Below, piece after piece: positions 12,701 to 23,384 of a stretch of DNA of 64,000 bases; within the stretch, counting starts at the first letter, position 1; every line of letters begins with the position of its first letter. Both the position numbers and the translations under genes were made by a program. Origin of the DNA: Mactra quadrangularis (Eukaryota > Mollusca > Bivalvia > Venerida > Mactridae); the NCBI GenBank assembly GCA_025267735.1, contig CM046298.1, positions 34,136,764-34,200,763 on the forward strand. The letters run 5' to 3'. The notes below the pieces were generated by a model. That model did no database searches, was not told the origin of the DNA, and worked only from the letters and a program-made list of their open reading frames with translations.

Positions 12701-15700
12701 TTCCCATACCATTTTATAAATAAATCCAAAATGGCGTGTGTAATAACAATAGGATAAGTCACGTCGGTAAATATTTGTTTATTTTGAGTAATAATGAATA
12801 TAAACCAGTTTTCCAATGTTTTTAAAGTTGAATCATACACATGCTATTTGACTTCCGTAACTCTAGCCAACCCCTGCAGGGTTGTCTACAGTTACGGAAC
12901 TTCCGTAACACTAGAACCTCGGTCTAGAGTTACGGTACCGTAACTCTAGCCACTTCCAATTTGCGGTCCATGTATTTACCGAAATACAGCATATTCCTCG
13001 AAATACAGCAGATACCCCTAAATACACCCGAAATACAGTTGATCAATTAGTATAGTGCGTGTAAAAACATGTTTAAACTATGAATTATTGAGTATGATGC
13101 TTCAAAATACTTTATATTATTAATATACGACCCAACTGAAGGTGTTAGTAATAAAAGATGTTAGAAAAAGTAACATAAATGGCTGTGACGATCCACAATA
13201 CAGTTGGTCAATTAGTATAGTGCATGTAAGATAGATCTAATAGCTGTAAACCATTAATACTTGTAATACTCATCTTTTGTGATCATTTCCGACGTTTACA
13301 GGGTTCGACATTAACTTTTTTTTTAACTTGTCCTGTCGGACAAGTACTTTTAAAAACCACTTGTCCTGACCAAAATCCAACTTGTCCTGACCTTCAGTCA
13401 TACTGGATAGATTTGAAGTAGTTTCAATAAGGGTAATGATATTTCAAACAACCTTTGTATCTTCCTTTACAATAGAATAGCTAGCAAGGTCATTGCAAAT
13501 TAGAAATTAAATTATTGCAAAAAAGAATCCGACGTTTTTTGGAGATTTTTTTCTGGAAAAAATCAACGACAACACCAAAGTCGGAAACGGACATAATGCG
13601 CTTGCAATAATTGATTTTCTTATGCTGAAAAAGGAATTAAAATATTCGCATCAGAAAAAAAGTTACATGTGTATTTGTAATGCGAGGTAAAAAATCCGAT
13701 TTTACCTAATGCTTTTTAAGTTTATTCACACTTTTAACACGGACATCATTTCCCATGACAAACTTAACTAATTTTAATTAAATTCCAACTTATTGCTTCC
13801 TAACATGATAATTAATACACCCCTCTCCCCTCTAATACACCCCTTGATTTCCTGTCTAACAACTAACAACGATAAGCGGCGGCGATTTTCTTTTGATCAG
13901 AAAAGCACCGCTCCATATGACGTATTTGCCACGTGCCATATTGAATACTTCAAAAACGCACCGCAATGCAAGATAAAGTTTGGGAACACAAGTATGATTG
14001 AAAATTTATTCGTCGGCGCAATTAATTTAAAGAAGGGTACGTATCAACAACTTTCCGTGTTGACATGTCCCATTAATCTCTCCTCGCACTGATATTATAA
14101 CAGCGTACATAAATAAATTAATAAACAATAAATAATCTTCGGACATTAAGTTTATCGTACCGTAATTGTTCTTTATCATAAGTTTCATTAGAACATGTTT
14201 GTGCCTATTATTGATTAGTCATTTTTTAAATAAAATTTAATGGTGTTTTTTCAAGTCGCGACTTATATGCATTCTTCACATGTAATTGTCGCATCAATGA
14301 CTAATCATAAATTATTCATAATAAATATTGTTTGTAACAGTTTATTTATAAGTGTTGTGAGGTTTAACCAGATTTATAAACTTTGCAGCACAAAGTTATT
14401 TTTACGAAAAAGTCGTTTTGTAACAGATAAAAGGTGTTACAAATATTAATAATACAAATAATAATGACAACAATTATCAACGAAACATTCAATAAAAGAA
14501 ACGTTACAATTTGTCAAGTTTGATTTACCAACAATTGCACTTAAATGGAAAAGTGTTACAAATTAAAATAGAAATAAAACATTTTGAAATTTAAATAATA
14601 TTTGTGCAGAATAAATTAACTTTTAAAATAGCGCGAATTAATTTCCAGGCAATGACCTTGATTTAATAACTTGTTCAATCATCTTATCTTCACCCGCTGT
14701 GCTTATCGTTACGCCTATCGATGTAAAGATCGTTTGCATACACATGACGAATATATACGTCACGCAGCGATCAGAGGTTTAATACAAGCAGGCTGTCAAC
14801 CAACTACTGATAAAAATATAGGAATTTATATAGGAATTTTATTTTCAAAATATAGGAACTTTTAGAGAAAACCAAGTAGAAATATAGGAACTTTTGAGCG
14901 GTATTCCTATACATTAAGGTCCTTTTACGTAGACTATCTTTGCTCATAGACTGAATAAGTACATGTTTTGAATAATTACAAGTTTCAATTACGGGTGTAT
15001 AACTTCAAATGACTTAACCAAAACAAATGATGCACAAAACTACATGTACCTCTAAATGAAATAATTAAGATCTACAACATATCTTGGAATTAATGCATTT
15101 TTCGTGTTTTACAAAATAATAATTACACTATGATCTCATACAAAAAACTCTTTTAAAGAAATAGTAAAATTTAAAAGAAAATGGTTTGACAATTTTATTG
15201 CGTCTCCAATCCCTCTATGTTAATGACTTCATTGTTTAAAGACAGGTTTTATAAATATCGGGTATGGAAAATGAATATACAAATGTATTTTGGTATCTGT
15301 AATATGGGCTTTAAATCTATATTGAAACTCTTCCATCATTTGATCTGATACAAGCAGAAACATGCTGTTTATTACAGCAGCTGATGTAGCCTATTCTGAT
15401 CCACAGAGCTGATGATCAGAGTGTATCAACTGGTAATGCATCATACATTCATAACAAACTGAATGAAAGATTCATGATAGTTACTCATCAAACTAACTAA
15501 AAGACGACTTCAAATTTTCTCAACTTTTTTATTAGTGACCCCAAAGGGAAGATGTTTAAATAATCAGTGTGGTCCAGAATACCCCTAGATGATGCTACAT
15601 GTACCAAAAATATCTACTTGCTCTGGGTCACATGGTTTCAGACAGGATTATTTTAACAATTTTTCTTTGTTAAGATTGTGAATCCTGTCAATTTTGCTCT

Positions 15701-18338
15701 CACTTTTTGAACATTGTAGATGATGCATGCCTTAAATGAAAGTTGTGAATATAATCAGAAACTCAGAAAATGTTTTTTCAGACTTCTATAAGTAATTCTA
15801 TATGAAAATTAATACTCCTGAATAGAGGTTACATTTGGCATCAAATGTGTGATTTGAGTGATCTATATATGCATGCCAAATATGGAGGTTCTTGACTTAA
15901 TGGCTACAGGAGATATATTTAACTGTTCAACTATAGTAATAACTACAATGTACTACATTTATATACATTGAGAATGAAAAAATACACCCGAATAGAGCTA
16001 GTTTAATTAAACATGAGGCTAAAATTTGTCACTCAAAATCATCTAAGGGGAATACTTGGCAATGTTTCAGATCTACTATACATTTTCTAGCCCTGTCAGT
16101 AATGAAAAACAGGTTCGTTGATTTATTTCCTTTCAATAACTATGTAACTTTATTTCTGACGAAATACAATGAGTGGAAGGATGCATGCCTACAAGTAGAG
16201 TAGGATATTATGCTATACCCTTGCAATTGTTTAACTCCACCAAAGTGTAGTATAATTTAGCAATGTATTTTATAGGTTGCAGTGAATGGGTAATAAGTGA
16301 CATGGACTACCAAATACAATTAGGTTGAACAGAACACTTTGAAAATTGAACAAGGAATATTTCTTCTAAATTTTTCAAGAGGGGTTATTGAAGAGTAATA
16401 TAAAGTCAAGGGACATAAATGAGTTCCCACTATAAGTGACATCATGTTTTATTTTGACAGCATTGTTGACATTTAACCTTGACATTTAAACTCAAAATCA
16501 AAACAAACTTGCATGAAACATCTAATACTTGGAGATAAGACCCTTGGTCCTCAATACATCAATAAAATTCAGATGTTAACTCGGTTAAAGTCTGCCGAAG
16601 ATTAACTTTTACCATCCAGATAACAGGGCATCCGAACGTCTCGTAGTTTTTGGTCACCGTCCACTACGAGGAAGAATTTCAACATTACCTCGGTCAACAA
16701 ACAGCTTCAAAATTTTTGACACAGTTCTTCTATTGTATCCAGTTATGTCTTGAATGTTTGGGCTAGAAAATCTCTGTTTTGATAATCTAATTTTTATGTT
16801 TTTCGCCTCAGGGGTCAACTGTTTTCCGTGTCGCGCCATGTTAATTTTTTTGCCGACGTAAACAAGGAAAGGAAAATAATCGGTACTATTGTTCGATCTA
16901 ATTGATCTAATGGACATCACATTATTCTCCCTTGCATTTAAAAACTAATTAGATAAAATAAAACGACAAAAAAACGGTGATAATGTACGGAACTTCGTAG
17001 AAAGAAATAATGTCATGTAGCGTGGGAACTCATTTATGTAGCAAGTGTTAGGGCAACTTGAATACTGACACTTGACAGCCACCTACCAGAACTCATCATA
17101 GGCATTGACTTGCATTATTCAACTTATAGACAGTATAAGAGGAAACAGATACAAAATACTCAATTATATAAGGAAAAAAACAATTAAACATACCCGACAT
17201 GTTCAAATTAGAATGAATTCTAAAAATATAGGAATGATGGACAAAATATAGTATAAATATAGGAAATATAGGACACTTTTGAAAATATAGGAATGACACC
17301 CAAAATATAGGAATAATATAGGAATATAGGAACTGGTTGACAGCCTGTACAAGTCAGTCGGCGTATCGATTGAAGTTTAGGGGACGCATACTAGCGGCAC
17401 TCGTAATAGAGAGCAGCAAAATAGTTACGCTTATATAAGAGATTCGTACAGAATGGGTTAAGATATGCTTTTCAATATCCCAAACTACTTGTCCTGTTGG
17501 ACAATCGTCTTTATAAAGTACTTGTCCGGACCTTGGTTTCACTTGTCCCGGACAGTCTTTCAATGGTTAATGTCGAGCCCTGGTTTATCTAGTAAATTAA
17601 TTTGTTTTGAACAATACAAACATATCGATATGAAAAGTTAACAGGTTATATATTATATTTTCTAGGTGACTATAAATATTTCAATTGTCAAGATCGTAAT
17701 TATTTATCCCAATAAATACACTATAATACAGGATTGTCAAAGCTATTTAAGTTATTTTTTTTACATAATTTATTATTAACACCTTAAATTGGATCGTATA
17801 TTAATAATATCAAGTATTTTGAAGCGTCATAATCAATAAATGATCATTTAATCGTGTTTTTACATGCACTATACTAATTGATCAACTGTATTTCGGGGTA
17901 TCTGCTGTATTTCGGGGAATATGCTGTATTTCGGTAAATACATAGACCCTCCAATTTGTAAACAATATCTTACGAGTCTTTGGAACGAATTAAACAGTGA
18001 AAGTGTGTACATTTAACCACAACAGTTTTACAAAAGCTATATATGGGTCACATGTAAACAAAATTTAAGGCTAAAAAAGCTTAAAAGGCCTAAAAATTCA
18101 CAAGGACTGAAGGAGAATTTTGAAATTTTTGTCTTACCAAATCGACATTCCGGCGAGGAATGTGGAGGAAAGACAGCATTAATTTTGCTTTCACATGAGG
18201 TTGGAGTGTGTGAAAACATGAATGAATATTCTGCAACTTGTCTTGCGACAATTGAGAACATATTGTCTTCCCTGACCATAAATCGTCGGTGGAACCTAAT
18301 TTATTGTGCAGCCACAGCGCAGTGTCACCAGCGGCCAT
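3600..18338 (-). CDS. NELFA: Negative elongation factor A (NELF-A), 11 coding exons
   Basis: NELF-A is a subunit of the nuclear NELF complex that, with DSIF, holds RNA polymerase II in the promoter-proximal paused state. Coding exons (minus strand, 5' to 3'): 18138-18338, 11480-11651, 10741-10902, 10296-10385, 9200-9357, 7747-7810, 6946-7076, 5883-5991, 5262-5533, 4351-4450, 3600-3778. All junctions are GT-AG and the phases agree, giving 1638 nt or 545 aa (human about 528 aa). Recognisable blocks: ALWLHNKLGSTDDLW near the N-terminus, HIPRRNVDL at 59-67, KRKPKSATLRAELLQK in exon 3, KEAKRRKRMA in exon 6, TPDYAAGLV in exon 7, the tail MLVDTFFQMNY then W-K-R-x-K-K-Y. The middle (about 210-450) is Ser/Thr/Gln-rich and presumably disordered. 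The start ATG is the first of the conserved block. Intron 1 (6.5 kb) is filled with transposons. UTRs were not placed. Family call is firm; individual junctions are inferred. Confidence 0.95.
4021..4190 (-). mobile_element. SINE family A fragment
   Basis: Shares GTGACTGACAACTGCCCT and the AGTAGAAAGTATTTCACGA part of the family A body; no head. Within NELFA intron 10. Confidence 0.6.
4351..4450 (-). CDS. NELFA: NELFA exon 10
   Basis: Residues 454-486 plus one base: REQMMEAQEMFK, then KVTRPEKALILGFMAGSR. This is nearly identical to vertebrate NELF-A. The acceptor is TTTCAG and the donor GTAAGAG. Confidence 0.95.
4590..5222 (-). mobile_element. SINE family A with tRNA-like head, interrupted by a transposon
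   Basis: The body GAAATTATTTCATGACAAA joins a minus-strand head with CTAGCTCAGTTGATCATTAC. The head is split at the TGGTCA that flanks the 4722-5194 insertion and resumes at 5201. Within NELFA intron 9. Confidence 0.65.
4722..5194. mobile_element. hAT-like MITE with AAAGGTTTT subterminal repeats
   Basis: Ends CAGGCCTCCTAG and CTAGGAGGCCTG are inverted copies, flanked on both sides by TGGTCA (6-bp target duplication). The right half contains about six AAAGGTTTT-like units. No coding capacity. Inserted in a SINE within NELFA intron 9. Confidence 0.8.
5262..5533 (-). CDS. NELFA: NELFA exon 9 (glutamine-rich)
   Basis: Codon 363 (split) to 453. It contains two Gln runs and ends QQPKKGLSLT, which matches the human QQPKKNLSLT. 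The CAA/CAG-rich DNA could vary in length between individuals. Confidence 0.92.
5883..5991 (-). CDS. NELFA: NELFA exon 8
   Basis: Residues 327-362 plus one base. A Ser/Thr-rich segment between a TTACAG acceptor and a GTATGT donor. A partial copy of the acceptor and first part of this exon lies upstream at 6333-6391 (listed separately). Confidence 0.85.
6333..6391 (-). pseudogene. Partial duplicate of NELFA exon 8 with its acceptor
   Basis: On the minus strand ATATATTACAG is followed by about 45 nt almost identical to the start of exon 8 (AAAGTTGTTGGTATATCTAT), then diverges and reaches an in-frame TAA. It has no matching donor. It lies in intron 7, about 340 bp upstream of the real exon 8. 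Confidence 0.75.
6464..6625. mobile_element. MITE family D (full copy)
   Basis: A palindromic element with ends TTTTATTCAACNGTCAGTG and its inverse, and a core with AATCAGNNGGG(T/C)TNATGTAT. Other copies: 7138-7212, 37645-38302, 44335-44395, 60868-61017. Confidence 0.65.
6946..7076 (-). CDS. NELFA: NELFA exon 7
   Basis: Codon 283 (split) to 326, ending in phase 0 at GTAAGT. The first half is Lys/Glu-rich helical sequence, then VPYTPDYAAGLVAPT, matching human ATPDYAAGLVST. Confidence 0.92.
7138..7212. mobile_element. MITE family D (short copy)
   Basis: TTTATTCAACTACCAGTGGC and the inverse end TACAGTTGAATAAAATTT sit about 50 bp apart. In NELFA intron 6, next to exon 7. Confidence 0.55.
7747..7810 (-). 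CDS. NELFA: NELFA exon 6 (micro-exon, 64 nt)
   Basis: Residues 262-282 plus one base. LLEIGEQPLGPKEAKRRKRMA aligns with the human LLDI-to-REAKRRRKTLDA stretch, probably a nuclear localisation signal. The donor GTTTGT is weaker than its neighbours. Confidence 0.85.
8060..9060. mobile_element. TA-flanked non-autonomous DNA transposon, 1.0 kb
   Basis: Left end CAGTATAACCTCTGC and inverted right end GCAGAGGTTGCACTG, each flanked by TA. AGAGCGACA-type subterminal motifs sit at both ends. No transposase frame. The ends resemble pogo/Tc1-type elements. In NELFA intron 5. Confidence 0.7.
9200..9357 (-). CDS. NELFA: NELFA exon 5
   Basis: Codon 209 (split) to 261, ending in phase 0 before GTAATA. It includes TPIKGIS, matching the human TPLKGIP, then a Gly/Ser/Asn-rich stretch. 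Confidence 0.9.
10296..10385 (-). CDS. NELFA: NELFA exon 4
   Basis: Codon 179 (split) to 208 plus one base. The acceptor TTTAG before CTTCAG is chosen because the next AG would bring a stop into frame. It encodes a basic linker ending in N-M-S-D-T. Confidence 0.85.
10741..10902 (-). CDS. NELFA: NELFA exon 3
   Basis: Codon 125 (split) to 178 plus one base. It carries LPMECQFLNKTAL and KRKPKSATLRAELLQK, the best conserved basic stretch of NELF-A. The acceptor is TTTCAG and the donor GTGAGT. Confidence 0.93.
11265..11395 (-). mobile_element. SINE family B copy
   Basis: Minus strand: a decayed tRNA head, then GGGCACTGCTTATTTCCTTG, AAATTTACCTGCAG and CCACCCAGGTG, the family B body. Confidence 0.65.
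11480..11651 (-). CDS. NELFA: NELFA exon 2
   Basis: Residues 68-124 plus one base. The acceptor is TTACAG and the donor GTAAGATA. The block DTDQWVSMVGEILRTYP corresponds to the human segment with DSDPWVLMVADILKSFP, and NLELED follows. Confidence 0.93.
11781..12035. repeat. GGACG-repeat element with CCCCCGC ends
   Basis: Starts GATACCCCCGCC and ends GGCGGGGGTATAAT-like in inverse. It contains CAGGCTGCTGCATGGTATAG, then GGACGGACGGACG and a CGCACGCACG run. From memory this type is abundant in mollusc genomes. NELFA intron 1. Confidence 0.65.
16410..17042. mobile_element. Tc1-like deletion derivative
   Basis: Terminal GGGACATAAATGAGTTCCCA is inverted at 17011-17042. Between them is the N-terminal part of a Tc1-type transposase on the minus strand. 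About 630 bp, too short for a full element. Confidence 0.75.
16654..16839 (-). pseudogene. Tc1-type transposase N-terminal (HTH) fragment
   Basis: The frame starts M-A-R-H-G-K-Q-L-T-P-E-A and shows two helix-turn-helix segments (NIQDITGYNRRTVSKIL) and the linker ILPRSGR, the usual Tc1 signature. A stop follows directly, and the DDE catalytic domain is missing. Confidence 0.75.
18138..18338 (-). CDS. NELFA: NELFA exon 1
   Basis: Residues 1-67. Starts ATGGCCGCTGG and ends GATTTG followed by the donor GTAAGA, phase 0. It holds the LWLHNKLGSTDDLW block typical of NELF-A N-termini, in the region that contacts NELF-C/D in the known complex. Confidence 0.95.
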
Positions 18339-20205
18339 ATTGAAAAGGGAAACAAGCGCGTTTTGAAGAGTATTTCGGACGATTCGGACCTAAGTTGTAT
18401 CGCCCCAGAATTTTGCGAGCTTATAAATTGATTCACTTTTAAATTTTCGATCAGAAATGACAGCAAAGTTTATTCAAGAATCAAGTGATAAAAACTACTT
18501 AAAAATATGACATTGCTCTTCCCTGAACCAACAACTAGACCCTCACAAAATGCATGGGAAAAACATTATGAAATATTGAGAACAAAATTTAGATCTAATG
18601 TCTTCAATCAAGGGGATTGTCAACAATTGGAACTCATGCACTCTTCTGTGAGACTGTTTCTGCCCCCCCCCTTCAAATAGATTGAACAAACTAGGGTCCA
18701 TTTGGGATACATTCAGTGAAAATAAAACCAAAAAGTCTCAACCTTGAATATTTTTTAAAATTAAAACGTCTTAATATCAAAAGGTTTCAAACAAGATTTT
18801 TGGGATAATCCAATATGTTACTCGATCTATATATCAAAACTTGGGAGTCCATTTTTCCTAAGAAATACAGGACATAATCAATTGAAATTTGGGAGTGTCA
18901 ACTCAAAATACAGGAGTAATTACTGATTTGTGTTTTTCAGACATTTATTAAAACAAAAGGACTTATAAATAATTAGACAGGGATTTTATATAGAATCCCT
19001 TGAATTCTAGATATAGCATTAAAATTTGGTAAATAATTTAATTTTGTCAGGAAGTGAGTTATTGGTTTGATTATTTCCAAGAGGATTTAAATGCCATAAT
19101 AGATTCGATTTCATATCAGATTGTTGATTCCTAAGATAGTAACATTCTTGTTTCCATTCTCAATACTAGCATTGAAAATCCTACTAGACTCTGGGTACGA
19201 GAATGGATAGTAAGGGCAAATAATACCAGTTGAGAGTTACTACTAATGTCACTTTATTTTTATAAGGGAGATAATCGAGAAAAAATTTGAGTATGTTAGA
19301 GTTGTCTCGCTTTAACTGAAAATATTTCGCTTGCGTATATAATATATAGCTAAAATCTGTCTTATTAAGCAAAAAGAACTTACTACGTTGATAAGACAGA
19401 TGCTAATAAGTTATTTTCAATGCAATATAGACAAAATTATATTTAAATTAATAAGAGAAAATTTTAATGTCACACGTAATTCTTTTACTCTGAAAAAGAA
19501 AAGCTTTCGAATTATGAATAATGATTCTAGCGCCAGTACTCACTAATTACACCATTCAATAGTTAGATCATTTAAGTTGTAAGTACATGACATACATCTG
19601 TACATAATAAGATATTGAGAGTCACTCTTACAGGACTAAGAACCTTGAAATATTTGAAAAGCCAGAAATAGTTCGAACTTTTATTTTCGCCTTATTAAAA
19701 TAAGTTTTCATTCAAATTGAGGGCCTCAATGTATAAGGGTACCTATAACCCTTTTTGTCTAAATTGAGATTGGACCATTTCCATATAAGAAATTGAATTA
19801 TCTATTTGATAAACCTCCATCTAGACAAGAATAATGAGATATTTTGAAAGAAATTGGTCTTTAAAGAATATGTGAAAGGTCCTATCTCCAGGCTCCACGG
19901 CTCGATATAGGACCTTTTTTGCATAACAATAGGAGATCCTGTAATGTTTACACACATTTTACTGCCTGATGGTTTTTTTTCAATATTTAAAGAGAGATGT
20001 CATAGATAAGTGACTAATAAGAATTGATATATATACATCTTTATTGCCTCCAAGATAGTTGAAGATTTACAGTTTATAGTATAATAGAACATAGAAAATT
20101 ATAAGTTGTGTTTTTATTTTTAACAAATATATTTACCATATTTCAGACCCTTTCCCACTTTGAAAATTTACCGAATCCAGAAGTAGTCCCTCAGTATATA
20201 GGTAT

Positions 20206-20345
20206 TGTTCGTTTTTTCTCAACTGTCAAAACATGAATAATTTCATGGTGAATGCATTTATTAAAATCAATGTTGTAATACATCCATTAGTATCCGAAAG
20301 TGTGTATTATGATCGAGTAACGCTGTTTATGCCGTATGATATGAG
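20206..20345 (+). mobile_element. MITE family C, half copy
   Basis: CTCAACTGTCAAAACATGAA and TTCCGAAAGTGTGTATTATG match the left half of the element at 32351-32598. The right inverted end is absent. Confidence 0.65.
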
Positions 20346-21202
20346 TCCTTTTCCTGGTCCTCGAGTATTTAGCCAAGTATGATGAAGTTTCTTGCTCAAA
20401 AAAAAAGGTGGGCTATTATGAGCTGGCTTTCTGGTGATTACCAGTGCTAAATTGAAACCACTTGGCCACACCTGCCTTAACTTTTAAGGCCATGCAGGTT
20501 TTTTTTATCTAAAGCATGTCTAAAACAACTTACAAGTAGGCCTAAATAAACATAGACAAAACTAACAAAAAAAAAACCCAACACTATCTGTAGGAAACAT
20601 ATTTAATACATGAACTAATCAGTTTAAATAAAAAAGAACACTTTAGAAATAAACAGTTAACAATGAATAACAAAATAAACAGAATGTTACAAATGTTAAA
20701 AAACTAATGTAAGGGGGCATGAAGAAAGCATGACATCTTAAACTGTCATTGCTTTAATCTCACTAGCCCAAAGCCTAAGGACTATTTAAGATTGATTCTG
20801 GCAAGTGAAAATTACTTAATCCTTAAAGTCAGCAAGCTGATAATTTTGCTGTTCACTAACAAATTTAACAGGGCCAGTGCTGGAGAAAATATAGAAAAGG
20901 CAATGACTGTTAACTGATTTTTGTTCAATGAAAATTTAGCACACCAAGTGGAATGATGCTAATGACCAAACAAGAGCATTATCCATCTAAGTGATGATGT
21001 TTGATTTTAATGAGGGTGTGTTCACACATAAGGGTACATTATGTGCTGACGTATTGACCACCTGTATACTGGAAACATTTTACAATGCCATCCAAAAACT
21101 CATAAATTACACTTACAAAAAAGCTGTTTATTTTTCATTAAAAAATTAAATTTTCTTTGAGATGCATTTATCCATTAGGTTAGTTTTAATAGATTGTACA
21201 TA

Positions 21203-22600
21203 CAGTACCCACCAAAAGTTTGGAGACATAGGAAATTTAATGAAAAAAATAAATAATTTCATTGATTGTTTTTGGTAGAAACATTATTACTTTATATATT
21301 TAATATGGTAAATGATTTATGAAATACGAGGGGTGATCCAGAAATTCGTGGACACCTTGCATGAAACAAAAAGTAATAAAGCCAATCACATGAACTTCTA
21401 GTATCTTTTTAAGTGAGCATTTGTCAACAAATTTGCAAAATATTGTAAAGATTCGACCATAATTAATGATTCTGCACTATTTTATATACATGGACATGAT
21501 GAAACGCAGCGCAGCTCATCGCGTCTCAAACGACGTTATGTTGTCAAAAGAAGTAAACTTAATTACTGTTTGGCCTTATAACTCTTCAAAGCATTCCCCC
21601 TTTGGCCTGCACCATTCATTTCTAGCTCTTCTGTTACAATTCTGCTAACAGTTCCAAACAATAAATACAGAGAATAACTGAGATTCATAAAATTATCTAT
21701 ATGATTTCATTAACCTTCTCATGCAAATTTTCCTTAGTTTCTTTGACTCTGTTTCTCAGACTGCGAAGCATTCCCTACACCTTCCCATCCATTCGAAAAT
21801 CGGAGATGCTTCTTATACACTAGTGTACGACACACTGATGGTTTATATGTCTCATTTTCAATCATTGTTTTTGTCTTGCCAAATGTTTTTTCCGAGATTT
21901 ACACAGAATTGTATAACTGTATGCAATTTTGCTGGATCCGTGACATCCGTTTTTTATGAAGCTGTTTTCACCCCTTCTTTTATTAAACATGAGTGTATAA
22001 TAACCGCAACGTCAAAATTCTTCTGAAACTCACAGAATGACGTCATACATGTCTTAACAACGTTATTATAACGTTTCCTGCCAATTTCTTAATTTGAAAA
22101 GATTTTACATTGGTTTGAATGAGGTAAAAACATATACATTAAGGAGAAAAAATGAGCTGCGCTGCGATTTCAATACTTCATATTTTGATGACGTCATAAA
22201 TAGATGAAAAATGCAATTGATGTTTTAAAATTTTGTCAATTTATTAAAAAAGCATTGATTAATGATATCCTAACAAATCAGCACGGTAGGACGTCACGTT
22301 ATGGAGATACACTCATTGTCCACGAATTTTTGGATCACCCCTCGTAAATTTCTTGAATGCATCACATTTATTGTATTATTCATCTAATATCATAAAGCCT
22401 CCAAGACAAAATGCAATGTAATTCTTATCTATAACATGTTTTAAGCTAATTTGGTAGTCTCAAGTACAAATAGTGCCATAATCAAACAAAACAATTGGAA
22501 AACTGAAAAGCACTTCAAACTGAATGGTATAAATTTTATTAGAAAACCTATGTAGTAGGCTTACACAGTGAACATGTCTCCAAACTTTTGGTGGGTACTG
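21203..22600. mobile_element. TA-flanked MITE (CAGTACCCACC ends), host of an inner element
   Basis: CAGTACCCACCAAAAGTTTG and its exact inverse at the right end, each flanked by TA. Removing the inner element leaves about 380 bp. Tc1/mariner-type by target site. Confidence 0.82.
21327..22344. mobile_element. TA-flanked non-autonomous element (CGAGGGGTGATCC ends), nested
   Basis: CGAGGGGTGATCCAGAAATT at left and its near-perfect inverse at right, both flanked by TA; 1018 bp. Internal inverted GAGCTGCGCTGCG motifs. No transposase domain recognised in its open frames. The ends share CGAGGGGTGAT with the mariner remnant at 38527-39536. Confidence 0.8.
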
Positions 22601-22966
22601 TATAATACTTCCTACAATTGAAATTGTTATAAATTTATGTGTATGTAAAGATTCGTTTTAATTTCTTAAGTATTGGTGGAAAAACTAAGCACAAATGAAA
22701 TCCCACATTTACAAAATGTAATGGTAATTATGGATGATGCAGTGTATCTAGATAACAATATCATTGATTGGCAACATAAATGGTAGGTGATATATAGGCA
22801 GAATAGTACATTAATTTTGCTAAAATATATCTAGAAGTAGAAAATACTGCAGTTATATAGCATCAAATACAATTTATACATAACGACATGGCCGATTTTA
22901 TGGTGGGTTAATCAATTCATTTATGATTGTAACAACATTTATATAAACATTAGTATATATCATATA

Positions 22967-23384
22967 TAGAGCTGTCATCGATTCCAACAATATCACTGTA
23001 TTTTTAATATTTATTTTCCGATCAATAATTGATATGCATTTGAAATATCAATAATAAAGCCTATATAGGTAAATAGATAAAGGTCACCCTTAATGGTCAA
23101 ATTTGTGAGACGCACATTCTATCATAAGCGGAAACAGGGGTGCTTGACATAATATGAACTGATAGGTCTGAAACTTTGACGGCACCCCCATTGAGGAAAT
23201 AGCTCTTGTCCACAAAAGGTATAACATTCATGACAAGTATACATCTATTACAAGTTTATGCCAACATAAATGGTCTATATAGTACTGCAGTGAAGGTATC
23301 AATATATATCCGTGTATTGTCGATATTATTTCTCAATATATCGATATTGTAGATATGCTTCGGGCCCGATCAATGACAGCTCTG
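22967..23384. mobile_element. hAT-type MITE
   Basis: Ends (T/C)AGAGCTGTCATCGA and its inverse, flanked by ATCATATA and GTCATATA, an 8-bp duplication with one mismatch. About 418 bp, no coding capacity. Confidence 0.65.

Larger units (their letters stand above)
14789..17347. mobile_element. Inverted-repeat transposon, CAGGCTGTCAACCA ends, AATATAGGAA arrays
   Basis: The 14-bp ends are perfect inverted copies and both flanks carry TACAAG (6-bp duplication). AATATAGGAA-type units are clustered just inside each end (14812-14900 and 17222-17332). No transposase found. A Tc1 derivative sits inside. Confidence 0.78.
13299..17582. mobile_element. Inverted-repeat transposon, CAGGG ends, CTTGTCC subterminal repeats
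   Basis: Ends CAGGGTTCGACATTAAC and GTTAATGTCGAGCCCTG, flanked by GTTTA on both sides (5-bp duplication). Repeated CTTGTCCTG/GGACAAGT motifs lie just inside both ends. About 1.7 kb of its own DNA surrounds the inner insertion. No intact transposase. hAT-type is likely. Confidence 0.75.
12965..17948. mobile_element. Long inverted-repeat element (outermost of a nest)
   Basis: Left arm 12965-13160 and right arm 17771-17948 are inverted copies over about 180-195 bp, sharing TATTTACCGAAATACAGCAT, several more ACCCCGAAATACAG units and GATCAATTAGTATAGTGC. Everything between is later insertions plus remnants. No recognisable coding sequence. The class is uncertain. Confidence 0.75.

Noticed and set aside
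21466..22026. Open frames inside the nested CGAGGGGTGAT element
   Set aside because: No HTH or DDE/D motif of a transposase; the element looks non-autonomous.
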